23,911 nucleotides of DNA from Rhizophagus sp. LPA8_4_AMF (lineage: Eukaryota; Glomeromycota; Glomeromycetes; Glomerales; Glomeraceae), in NCBI GenBank assembly GCA_021464525.1, contig JADRCO010000981.1, positions 1-23,911 of the forward strand. Direction: 5' to 3'. The notes below the pieces were generated by a model. The model was not told the DNA's origin and made no database searches. It saw only the letters and a program-made list of their open reading frames with translations. This document shows positions 10,293 to 18,696 of the stretch, piece after piece (the stretch's first letter is position 1; each line of letters begins with the position of its first letter). The position numbers and the translations under genes were made by a program.

Positions 10293-10426
10293 CCATAATC
10301 TATACTCTGAAACTTACTGAAGCTTACTATGGTTCGTTTGGTAATAAAACCTTCTTCAGCTTAACAACGATGGCAGCGTACATCGTTTTAAATTTCTGCG
10401 TGTGTGATCGAAAGTAAATAGGTCAG

Positions 10427-10870
10427 TATAATGTGCGCTTTGCGCGTATAAAGATAATCGGAATTTCCAACATTTCAACTTTTTATATATACTATATATT
10501 AAGTCACGTGGGACGAGATGGACGCGTCATTTTGCAACGACGCGCCCGGCGTCCTTATAAACAAATTTCGGATTTCGTCGTTGTTGAAAAGTTAAATATA
10601 CTGTCAATATTAGTATCTGTTTCCATGTACACGCGCCTCTTTTTGTTGCATGGGTACCATTAAGTCCAGCCCGGAGATTCAACAAGAAGGGGATTTCTTG
10701 ATTAGACAGAAAGGATGCTGGAATACTAACGCTCCACGGCTCCAGGCGTCCAGGGTTTACTTGTAGATCTTCCGTATTCAACGTTGTAAGAAAGGAGGTT
10801 AGCGGAAAGAGCTTACTTCTGGAGAGTATTCGGCCTGTGTCCAGGAGCTCCACTCTTCTTAGATTTATAA
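10427..10870. other. GC-richer segment of unknown nature
   Basis: This stretch is clearly richer in G+C than its surroundings, with TCACGTGGGACG at 10504-10515, an ACGCGT site, and GGACGCGTC facing GACGCGCC...GGCGTCC as imperfect inverted repeats, then CTTATAAAC at 10554. Open frames on both strands overlap here (10433-10663 plus, 10527-10853 minus), but neither has a recognisable domain. It could be a promoter with transcribed leader, or the end of a transposon. Confidence 0.3.
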
Positions 10871-10991
10871 TATCGGACTTTTATTATTATATTAAAAATG
10901 AATCAGACTGAACTGAAAATTTATATAAAATTTTCTCAGTGTTTTTTATATAAGTGTTTTTTTATTTAACTCCAAAAAGAATTTCTCAATT

Positions 10992-11162
10992 ATGTTATCA
11001 GAAAACATCCTCCGTGAACTTCAACATGACAGTTATTGGAAGAAATCCGAGAAACAGTGGAGTACTCTTATGCCTGATCGTTCAACACGAAAAGGACAGC
11101 TAGGGTCATATGTTAAAGATTGCCTCGAACTCTCATGTGTTCAACCGCGTGATTGTGACTGA
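10992..11162 (+). CDS. Small open frame, 56 residues, unknown
   Basis: ATG-to-TGA frame beginning MLSENILRELQHDSYWKKSE. The composition is balanced (Trp, Gly, Pro, Asp present) and unlike random AT-rich DNA. A second frame (ATG at about 11113) overlaps its end and continues to about 11228 with VIVTEYFAPDGGYKRILACV, so a frameshifted remnant of one larger gene is possible. No family is recognised. Confidence 0.3.
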   Translation: MLSENILRELQHDSYWKKSEKQWSTLMPDRSTRKGQLGSYVKDCLELSCVQPRDCD

Positions 11163-12040
11163 ATATTTTGCCCCGGATGGGGGCTACAAAAGAATATTGG
11201 CGTGTGTATCTGCTGATATCGTTGGTTAACATGGCGCTTCTTTCTCTAAGACGCCCCTAATGAGATGGAATAATCTTGAGCTTTTTACAAAATTTATAAC
11301 CTGACGCGACGCCACAAAGGCATACAACTTAAACCAGTCTTAAACCTTATCGATATCACTACAATCAAAAACATCAAATTCGATGTAAAAAGCCAATATA
11401 TACTTTTGGATTTCAAGCAAGAGTAAAAAACAAGACCACTTTATCTAACATTTCTGAAACTGTATTGAAGCTACATATTGACAACTATAGGTAAAAATAA
11501 TTATAAATACACCTTGCGCAAGGTACGTTTTGCCTATTGGTAACAAGAGTTGAAAGGAGGAGGTTATTGTTTGATGAAATAATTTCTTTCAATTGTTAAT
11601 CCAGAGAACTTAGCTTGGAAAATGCCTTCCGCAAGACACTATACCTCTAATGTAGGGAAGTAGCATCTGAATCACATTAAAAGATAATTGGATGCAATCT
11701 CTTTTTCGCTCTTGTAAGCATAACATTATTAGTGTAGGTAAGTGATTATACTGTATGTACAGTAAATTGCTCTTTTCGCAAGTTTAACATTTGGATTTTA
11801 TATTAATAACATTTTTTTGTTTTCATGAAAAAAAATCGCCCGTTTTTTATATGTACTTCCATTAAGTAGTTAGCTTATCAACAAATGAAGTTTTTAGGTC
11901 GCATTATTTTTATATTATAAGATGTTTGAACTGTAACTGTGTGATTGTCTCATCCAAATACGACATATGGTCTATCGTTTGTAATCCATCTCATAGGAGG
12001 GTGTTTAGCGTTGGATTTGTATGATTGCGTTTCCACTTCC
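11163..12040. other. Accessory-type DNA, no clear gene
   Basis: Moderate GC, no long frames. It contains two palindromes: ACCTTGCGCAAGGT at 11511-11524, and TACTGTA / TACAGTA arms at 11749-11764 separated by TG. The latter resembles the palindrome at 441-456. Probably degenerated mobile or gene-family DNA. Confidence 0.4.
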
Positions 12041-12142
12041 TTCGGAAATCGAATAGGGAAGGATACTAAATTCTTCGGAGGAAATCGTATAGGGGAGGAT
12101 ACTAGATCTTCTTCGGAGGAAATCGTATAGGGGAGGATATCG
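12041..12142. repeat. Three-copy tandem repeat of about 33-38 bp
   Basis: Units start with TTCGGA at 12041, 12074 and 12112 and share ATCGTATAGGGGAGGATA, with the first copy diverged. A minus-strand open frame (12005-12310) reads through the repeat as ILPYxIS...EEF units, probably by accident of the repeat. Confidence 0.75.
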
Positions 12143-12170
12143 CACTACTAATGCTTCAAAATAATTCCAA

Positions 12171-12302
12171 ATGGCCAAAACGTCTTTTTTAAAGAAAGAT
12201 GAAGATCTCGCTAATGACAACCGGACCACATCAACAAGACTAAATTCTGCCTCTGCAGAAAAAACTCTTGGCGTTGTGCTTGGCAAAGTGGGCATGACAT
12301 AG
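12171..12302 (+). CDS. Small open frame, 43 residues, unknown
   Basis: Frame begins MAKTSFLKKDEDLANDNRTT and ends at TAG 12300-12302. Codon use is more gene-like than the flanks, but there is no recognised domain, and a minus-strand frame overlaps it fully. It is as likely to be a fragment of a decayed gene as a real small protein. Confidence 0.2.
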   Translation: MAKTSFLKKDEDLANDNRTTSTRLNSASAEKTLGVVLGKVGMT

Positions 12303-12599
12303 CGTGACATAATTGTCTGCTCTCATGTCCCTCTATACACTGACAATATGGCTACTTGCTCTCTGGAAGTGTGCCAGTTCCGAAAGTACAGTTCAGTCTG
12401 TTATAAGTACGGTATTTTCAAAACTTTCTGTCTAACTGTCTTTACAAATAAAAAGCGCAAATTCTTAGACATATCTTCAGTGAATTTAGAATCATTTTTC
12501 ATGAGTTGGAAAAATAGAACATCAAAAAAATTACTCTCTTTAGTAAACGATGGCACTTATTATATCAGAATGTTAAACATACAAAAAAAAAAATAATAC

Positions 12600-13460
12600 G
12601 CAAATAGAACATTTGAAGTTTTGAGTTCATTCAATGAGACCCTGTACTTTCTATAGCAAATCCATATTGTAAATAGTAGACATCAAGTTTTAGTCCTTGA
12701 GGATGTTTAGACGTTCTTACTGATGCTAAAAGGTGGGCCAAGAATATTAGTTATCATAGATTTTCATGTTTATTTAAGCAATATGGACACCAAGTTTTAA
12801 CATGCTTAATATTATTAAAATTGGCAAACCATGAAACCATTTATGGCCCTTACTACACATTCATTGCATCAGAATACGGAGATTTATATATTTTGTAGAA
12901 AGACACATAACCCTCTGCTGTGAGCGATTTCCTTAGCTTTCGTAAGACCACAGGGAACATTGCTGAAGATATCGACTCTTGTTTTTTACAATACTAGTAA
13001 GATGTGCAGCCCATTTATGTCCTTTAACGCATTGGAATATTTATGCTGATGTATTCTGTACACCACCACGTTCTTGTGTATATATTGCCATACAAGAGGA
13101 TCTTATCTATTAATATACTTAGTTGCAAGGCAAGGGCCTCCTTTTTTCTCTGCAAACTTTCTCACATCTTCAATGGTTTGAGTACGACGATTTTAACTGC
13201 ACACCACGGACATCATGTTTTTTCGTACTTTACACTGCAATTAAGAGTTGTAGACCATTTATGGCCTATGGCCTATGGTTACACTTCCAAAGCATTAGGA
13301 GTTTTACCATAAATATATTTTTCGGAAAGACACACTCTTCCTTTATTATATGCGACCTCTTTAGCAATTCGTAAAGAAAATTTGGGATGGTATTGTAGCT
13401 AATAATTTTTTAAATGTTGGCAAATTTCTTTCGTTTAAACGTCAACTACCCATTTCATTT
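12600..13460 (-). pseudogene. Decayed zinc-ribbon (DUF4379-type) plus nuclease-like gene
   Basis: Reading the minus strand in shifting frames recovers the repeated pattern of Rhizophagus zinc-ribbon proteins. YHPKFSLRIAKEVA and CLSEKYIYGKTP lie near 13400-13290. GHKWSTTLN then WCPWCA-like follow near 13265-13200, with a TGA replacing Trp. TIEDVRKFAEKKGGPCLATK lies near 13190-13115, GHKWAAHLTS near 13010, GHKWFHG near 12840 and WCPYCLNKHENL near 12790. Finally LKLDVYYLQYGFAIE near 12690-12650 matches the start of the nuclease-like C-terminal domain. There are several stop codons and frameshifts, so it is not functional. The intact family is remembered as C-rich GHxW/WCPYC repeats followed by a restriction-nuclease-like domain. 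Confidence 0.7.
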
Positions 13461-13709
13461 TATATAGACAACTGGCTTCTTAATCATTTATTACAAAAAT
13501 ATAATAAAAACCTTTAATTTGAATTTTTAAACGTTTGTGCGTTTTTTTGTGTATATGATCATAAATATAAATTTTTTTTTGTTTGCTTGAGAAAAATACA
13601 AATTGGGTTAACGCTCAACATCCACGACATATGATAATTTTCTATATGAGGATTGAGGGCCTATCTACATTCTACAGTATCTGACTTTAACGTAAGATTC
13701 TTACCCTTT

Positions 13710-14290
13710 TTATTTTCCCTCGATTCTTGTATCTTCCATCGGCTTCTGCGCCCCCTCCAATAACTATACAAGATGCCCACAAATTCTTACTTTCAGTCAC
13801 TTGTTCTGACAGCTCAAATATTGGCTCCCCCACGGTCTAGCCTGCACTCCATAAAGTACCATTTTTCCACATCTATTACGATCCCCCGTACTTTGTTCAA
13901 ACCGTAGGAACTAGGAATCATCCATTTCGTTCATTTTGCATTGGTACGTCAATGATAATTCCATCTGCACGGTGGTTTGCGCAAAGCATGCTTAAAGTCA
14001 TCCTTTTTAACCTCGACTAAACCAACAATCTTATTAGTAGAACGACATTCCATTGCATAATAGAGATTTCCTTACCCATTGTAACACGTTATAAGTTTTT
14101 CCGGTATAATTTTCATAGAATGATACACCGCTAACCAGGTAACAATAAGAAAATTAAATGGATTTCGTTGCCTCATACACAACGTTAACAGGTGTGGTTT
14201 TTTGACGAAGTTCAATTCGGCCATTAGATCACCGATTGAGACTTTTCACCTTTTAGGGCTACACACCCACACGAAAAAAATGGGATATAC
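13710..14290 (-). pseudogene. Decayed EVKK nuclease-like gene-family relic
   Basis: Minus-strand fragments in different frames include MECRSTNKIVGLVEVKKDDF near 14055-13995, then GIVIDVEKWYFMECRLDRGG near 13885-13830, then ESKNLWASCIVIGGG near 13800-13750. The order EVKKxDF ... GIVxDxxKWYFxEC fits a large Rhizophagus/Crinkler-associated family with a PD-(D/E)XK-like core, as I remember it. Frameshifts and stops separate the pieces (for example between EVKKDDFKHA and GIVIDVE), so this is a pseudogene. Confidence 0.6.
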
Positions 14291-14299
14291 GTCAGTATG

Positions 14300-14385
14300 T
14301 AAAGAAAGTACTATAGTCGGCTCGCTTTATAAACGAATTTTTGTCCAGGAAATCGGGCCTCCGTTATAGTAACATAATGGAAAAT
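14300..14385. mobile_element. Possible pogo/Tigger-like terminal sequence
   Basis: The stretch CTCGCTTTATAAACGAATTT followed some 30 bp later by CCTCCGTTATAGTAACATAA has the look of the CTCGTTATAACGAA-type ends of pogo/Tigger elements, and ACTATA / TATAGT flank it. No partner end or transposase was found. Weak assignment. Confidence 0.25.
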
Positions 14386-15070
14386 TTATCAGATAAATAA
14401 CATGTGTGTGTAAATTTATATCAATATACGATATTTAATACACTAATACCGATTTTACCCGCTATATATGAAAACATTTTAATGGTGTTTTCAACAATTT
14501 TATAGAGCCAGACATATATTATATCAAGCGTTCATTGTATTGTCGTTGCGTTACATACCAAAACGCAGAAAATGAAATTACCTTGAATTACCACCTGATT
14601 ATGAAATGCAATACTTCAAGGATGTGTAATGGTAAGGTGAACAATGTCTTGTACGATTACAAGATAGAATTACCCATTCTTGCAAGCCGGCTGGCTTAGA
14701 AGACCTTGATGGTGTTTCTATATACGGTCTCCCATGAATTTATATCAAATGTTTATTTCACGCGTAATAGGGATTAAGTCCAAAAAAATTATATCAGTGG
14801 CACGTAATTTAAAAATCTGCACTGCAAAATTTACCCAATATTTTTTGATTTTTTTATTGCAACCTCGACTGATTCAGCAAATTTGTTTCTAAATCTACTT
14901 CAAGAAAACACATTAAAGTTCAACACATCTTTGCTTTCATCAGTACTATACTAGGTTCATATTAACATTTACTATAATGTTCATATTTTGATTAGTCATT
15001 CCCACATGTTTAAAAAGAAATATCAACTCCTCACAAATTGTTAAAAAAAAAAAAAAAATTTCTATTTTCA
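14386..15070. other. Intergenic DNA, no gene seen
   Basis: No coding frame or structured RNA found. It contains a poly-A run at about 15043-15058 close to the end of the next gene. Confidence 0.5.
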
Positions 15071-16189
15071 TTATTTACGTTTAATTTCTATAAGAGATTT
15101 TGAGAAAAGAGTAATAGAAATTTCGTCATCATTCCACATTAATAAATAAGTAGACCAAACAGCATTATGAGTAACTACGCGAATTTTATCACTTTTACAT
15201 AAATAATCTAATAAAAACCGATTAATTTCTTTATTGTTACTATCAAATCCAATCATAACATCGTCATCAGTGTATCGTTCAGTATGATAAAGTACAATCA
15301 AATCGTTCGGAATTTCATATCGTAACATTTGTGACACAACACGTTTAAATCTATGAAATGAAATATTTCTAGGTAATTCAATTTGGTATTTAATAGACCA
15401 ATTTTGCCAATAAGTATGAACATTAAAAAGAATTGATCCTAAAGGTTTAGAAGTGCGTTCGTCTGGTGTTAATAAAGGATTTAAGTTGTGACGCGATGTA
15501 TATGATATGGATTGGTTTCTTGATACTGCTACAGGATTTATTGGTGATGAAATTGGATTACGCTTATTAAACATATCATCATAACAAAAATAATTTGAAT
15601 TCTTGACGGGAGAATATCTTGAAGGTATAGATGGAATTTTCTTTTCTAACAAGTTTGAAGATTGTTTCTTATGAAATGGTTTTTCTCTATTAAGTGATGG
15701 AGAACAGGGTTTTTTATAAATCTTTAGATATTCATTGTGACAATTATCGCAATTCTCTTCAGAAATAGTAGATGACGAAGGAGAATTATTAGAAGAAAAA
15801 TTCCTTTTTAAAATTCCATTAGGATTCATTCTACTCCAAATTTTATAAAATAATTTTTTAACGGGGAAAATTGAAGTAAATGAGCTACCAAATTTTGAAT
15901 TATTAGAAATTATAATGTAATCATCATCTCTAATTGGAGTTGATGTTGGCCAAAATTGTTTACCGGACAATAATAGCCTAGATTGTTGTCGTTGTAAATT
16001 ATTATTAACGAAAAGAATATTGTTATTGAGAGAATTACAAGTTTTTGGTGAAGGAAATAATGAATTTGACGTTGTATTGGATGAAGACGTGTTATAATCT
16101 GATTCTTCAATTATTTCTTCAGGAATGAACTTTTTATCAAATAACGACACAATAAATTGATGCTCGGACATTTTCTTCAAAAATTTCAA
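15071..16189 (-). CDS. Unknown protein, Ser/Asn-rich N-terminus and PB1-like C-terminus
   Basis: Single-exon open frame of 372 residues from the ATG at 16189; a second ATG at 16171 (MSEHQFIVSLF) is equally possible. Residues about 25-250 are rich in Ser, Asn, Pro and Lys and probably disordered. Residues about 253-345 look folded: IKYQIELPRNISFHRFKRVV, then YHTERYTDDDVMIGFDSNNK, then DKIRVVTHNA. A Lys-containing first strand, an acidic loop (YTDDDVMIGFDSN) and a final strand is the layout of a PB1 domain with its OPCA motif, used for protein-protein pairing, but the match is loose. Neighbouring genes give no hint of function. The long frame in AT-rich DNA and the clean ATG support a real gene. 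Confidence 0.65.
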   Translation of the reverse strand: MKFLKKMSEHQFIVSLFDKKFIPEEIIEESDYNTSSSNTTSNSLFPSPKTCNSLNNNILFVNNNLQRQQSRLLLSGKQFWPTSTPIRDDDYIIISNNSKFGSSFTSIFPVKKLFYKIWSRMNPNGILKRNFSSNNSPSSSTISEENCDNCHNEYLKIYKKPCSPSLNREKPFHKKQSSNLLEKKIPSIPSRYSPVKNSNYFCYDDMFNKRNPISSPINPVAVSRNQSISYTSRHNLNPLLTPDERTSKPLGSILFNVHTYWQNWSIKYQIELPRNISFHRFKRVVSQMLRYEIPNDLIVLYHTERYTDDDVMIGFDSNNKEINRFLLDYLCKSDKIRVVTHNAVWSTYLLMWNDDEISITLFSKSLIEIKRK

Positions 16190-17256
16190 AAAAAATTAAC
16201 AGAACAAATAATTTAGAACCTCATCAAAAATGTTTTAAAATGCACAATTTGATTCCCGATTCTTTGTAAAACAATTTTTTTAAAAAAAAAATCGCGGCAC
16301 CCGAACATTTACCCATTCATTCATTGTCATCAGAAAGGTTTACAAATGTAAGGATTCAAGGGATAAATTCATCCTTGATTTTTGATAAATCGAGCTGTCT
16401 GTTAAAATAATTCATTATTAATTATTAATCGGGAACTTTAGATCCCCGAGTTATAATATCCCTCGAAATTTACTTTAATGAATTCCATTAAATAATTTAA
16501 TTACTGCATTCACAAGATAAATATCCTTTATTTTTTAAAAATTTTTTTTTTTCGAGGAAAAAATAGTTAAAATAAAAACTCTTAAAAATATGTAAGAATA
16601 TTCGAAATTAGAATTGATAACAATTGCAAATAATCGAATGTTATGTTGCGTTTCAAAGTTTTGTTTAAATAAAGAAACATTGCGTCTATTTAAGCAAAGT
16701 TCTAAAATTAAAACATTCATGATCATTTTATTTGATAAAAAGGAATGTTATTAAATGGTATTACAGATGGCTTTAAGAATGCTTACCTTTGTTCGGATAT
16801 ACCTTAATTAAGAAGTAGGTTGATGAAAGGAATTAATTAATTCGCGGGAACTAGAGAATTTAAGGATCTAATTGTTACTCAGAACTCCAGATCTTTGAAT
16901 ATATATGTATAAGCATATCTTGCTATATATTATAATTTCCGACGAAAGCCACATTATCATATTTTTTTTCTGCATTTTCACCTGTATGCTTAATATGGTT
17001 ACAATCAAAATTTAGCCAATCAAATTCAAACACATTTTATTAAAAATTCTATGAGATATGATTACCAATTGTAATTAAACAACTCCTTATAAATAGCGTT
17101 TTACTACAAGAATCAATCGTTGTTCGTTTCTCATTCAACAATTTTCTTCTATCAACTGTCAAATTATTGATTTACACGTATTTGTTTTCTTATTTTCTAA
17201 TAAACTGGACAAAATTGTATTAACGAGAGAATATTTATATATCAGGGTAGGTCACC
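16190..17256. other. Divergent intergenic region between PB1-like gene and HAC1-like gene
   Basis: No coding exon seen; the minus-strand frame 16535-16726 is low-complexity. On the HAC1 side there is a CCAAT at 17016-17020, TATAAATA at 17088-17095 and a leader of about 130 nt without an upstream ATG. I found no clear ER-stress element (CCAAT-N9-CCACG). Confidence 0.6.
17088..17095 (+). promoter_or_regulatory. TATA box of the HAC1-like gene
   Basis: TATAAATA lies 162 bp upstream of the ATG at 17257, and a CCAAT box lies 68 bp further upstream. Spacing fits a fungal core promoter with transcription start near 17120. Confidence 0.5.
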
Positions 17257-18696
17257 ATGTCCTTAATAAAAAACTCCACAGAATATAAAAGCTCCGATAA
17301 TGAGCAAGAAAATTTAGTTATATCTTCAAACTCAAATAATATTTGGAGTAAAGAGGATATGGTGGCCTCAACCCAAGAAAATAATAATAATAATACATCA
17401 AGCAATACTGAATATACAGATCTATCCCAACTCAACTCATTAATCTATTCTCCAACTTTATCTTCCTCATCACAAGATTTAGAAAATAGTTTATCAACAG
17501 ATGAAAGTATTATAGCAATAGCTCAAAGTAATGATTTATTCTTACAAGAATATATTAATGTAGAAGAGTTGCAAAATTTTGCAAACGACAAGATTTTTTC
17601 ATGTTCACTTCCAACTACACCTACTACCACACCTTCTACTACACCTTCTACTACACCTTCTGCTCCTTTAGTAACTCCTGTTAAACCAATTAAACCCGCA
17701 TTACCACTTAAATCTACGGAATCCACACCAAATTCCGAGAATGATGATCTTTCTATTAATGATGAATCAAATCTTAAAAAGAAAGCAGCAGGAGGTCGTA
17801 AGAGAAAAGCTGAAAGTTTAGAAGAGAAAGAACAAAGACAGCGTGAAAGGTATTGTTTCGTTTATTCTTTATTAAAAATTATAAATATTTTATATAATTT
17901 ACTTTGATTTCTAATATTTCTCTCTTTTTTTTTTCTTTAAAGAATTTTAAGAAATCGACACGCTGCTCAAATGTCACGAGACAAAAAAAGAAGACAAATG
18001 GCTGATCTTGAATCTCAAAATCTTTTACTTAAAGAAGAAAATGAGCATTTATCTAAAAGATTAAAAGTAGTTGAAGAAGAAAACATTAATCTATCTGCCA
18101 AGCTTGATGTTATTTCAGCACAATTAAGTGAAATTCAATCGCACCTAGCTGTTTCCGAGATGACCAAAGTCCTACTTGACGGTGTTCGCGGATCTGCAGT
18201 ATCCGCGACCTTGGATTATGACTCTAACGCATCGAATAATAATAATGGTAAGAAAGAACAAACGAGCAGCACAAAAATGAACAGCAATCAGAATGAGACT
18301 TTACTGGATTCTTCATATAGGTATTACTTATCCGATAATGATGATGCAAAAGAGTTCTATTTATCCGAGAAGTCCCAGCAGCGGCACGTCAAGATGAGGA
18401 ACCTTTACGGGATGTTGTCACAAACCCATTCTATACCGACTTGGATGCTTCAACAACCGCAACAAATAATGAAGCAAATATTCTTGATCTTTTCGATAGT
18501 TTTTTGGACTATGACTGGTCAGATAAAGAACTTTCAACTATTGGACAAACAAATGGGATTTGTTGATGATATTGTCATCTTGGAACTTGATCGTCTCTTA
18601 AAAGTAAGACGGTCGAAACCCGTAAAGGCTTTGCGTGGTAATACGCTTTCAGGTATGAAACGTGTTCCGCGTGACTGGCGTAAATATCCACCATAA
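17257..18696 (+). CDS. HAC1: HAC1/XBP1-type bZIP transcription factor with IRE1-dependent frame switch
   Basis: This would be the nuclear effector of the unfolded protein response. Exon 1 is 17257-17849; a GT-AG intron (17850-17942) splits the bZIP. The joined basic region RERILRNRHAAQMSRDKKRR (195-214) has the RILRNRxAAxxSRxKKR signature of Hac1. Leu220, Leu227, Leu234, Val241, Leu248 and Ile255 form the heptads. Residues 1-190 are Ser/Asn/Thr-rich with a Thr-Pro repeat near 125-140. Two products are predicted. Unspliced mRNA reads to TAA 18694-18696 (448 residues). With 18197-18378 removed, the frame changes at residue 283 and reads to TGA 18564-18566 (344 residues), ending in an acidic domain with ILDLFDSFLDYDWSD. 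The start follows GGTCACC. Regulation is inferred to be by IRE1 cleavage at the two stem-loops; a spliceosomal alternative is given in the findings. Confidence 0.85.
17620..17664 (+). repeat. Coding repeat ACACCTTCTACT (Thr-Pro-Ser-Thr)
   Basis: Repeated 12-bp units encode TTPS-type repeats in the disordered region before the bZIP. The repeat keeps the minus strand open (Val/Glu/Gly frame), which is a shadow. Confidence 0.75.
18186..18208 (+). promoter_or_regulatory. 5' IRE1 cleavage stem-loop in HAC1-like mRNA
   Basis: Arms TCGCGGAT (18186-18193) and ATCCGCGA (18201-18208) pair perfectly over 8 bp and close a 7-nt loop CTGCAGT (18194-18200). This fits the IRE1 consensus loop CNG|CNGN, with cleavage expected after 18196. 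It lies within the coding frame, 79 codons downstream of the basic region. Confidence 0.85.
18197..18378 (+). other. Predicted non-spliceosomal (IRE1/tRNA ligase) intron, 182 nt
   Basis: Cleavage after CTG at 18196 and after CAG at 18378 leaves ends that both continue CAG, like the sites in XBP1. The length is 3n+2, so removal changes the reading frame at the split codon G|CA, giving Ala. A cut three bases later (after 18381, CAG|CGGC) would give the same frame. The segment has no stop in the unspliced frame. Confidence 0.75.
18369..18390 (+). promoter_or_regulatory. 3' IRE1 cleavage stem-loop in HAC1-like mRNA
   Basis: Loop CAGCAGC (18376-18382) fits CNG|CNGN. The stem pairs 18374-18375 with 18383-18384, then 18372-18373 with 18386-18387 around a bulged C, then 18369-18370 with 18389-18390 after one A-G mismatch. 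It is weaker than the 5' hairpin but positioned exactly where the frame switch is needed. Confidence 0.6.

Noticed and set aside
12005-12310. Minus-strand 101-codon frame across the tandem repeat
   Set aside because: Kept open by the repeat; no known domain and overlaps an equally weak plus-strand frame.
13043-13374. Two plus-strand frames
   Set aside because: They are antisense of the zinc-ribbon pseudogene, whose GHKW and CLS motifs read on the minus strand.
15910-16110. Second minus-strand frame of 66 codons
   Set aside because: Out-of-frame shadow inside the 372-residue gene.
17235-17726. Minus-strand frames opposite the HAC1-like gene
   Set aside because: Antisense shadows of its Ser/Thr-rich and Thr-Pro repeat coding sequence.
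18248-18320. 73-nt GT-AG intron as the main splicing event
   Set aside because: It would lead to frame 3 and an early TGA at about 18392, giving neither the acidic domain nor the long unspliced tail; kept only as a minor alternative.
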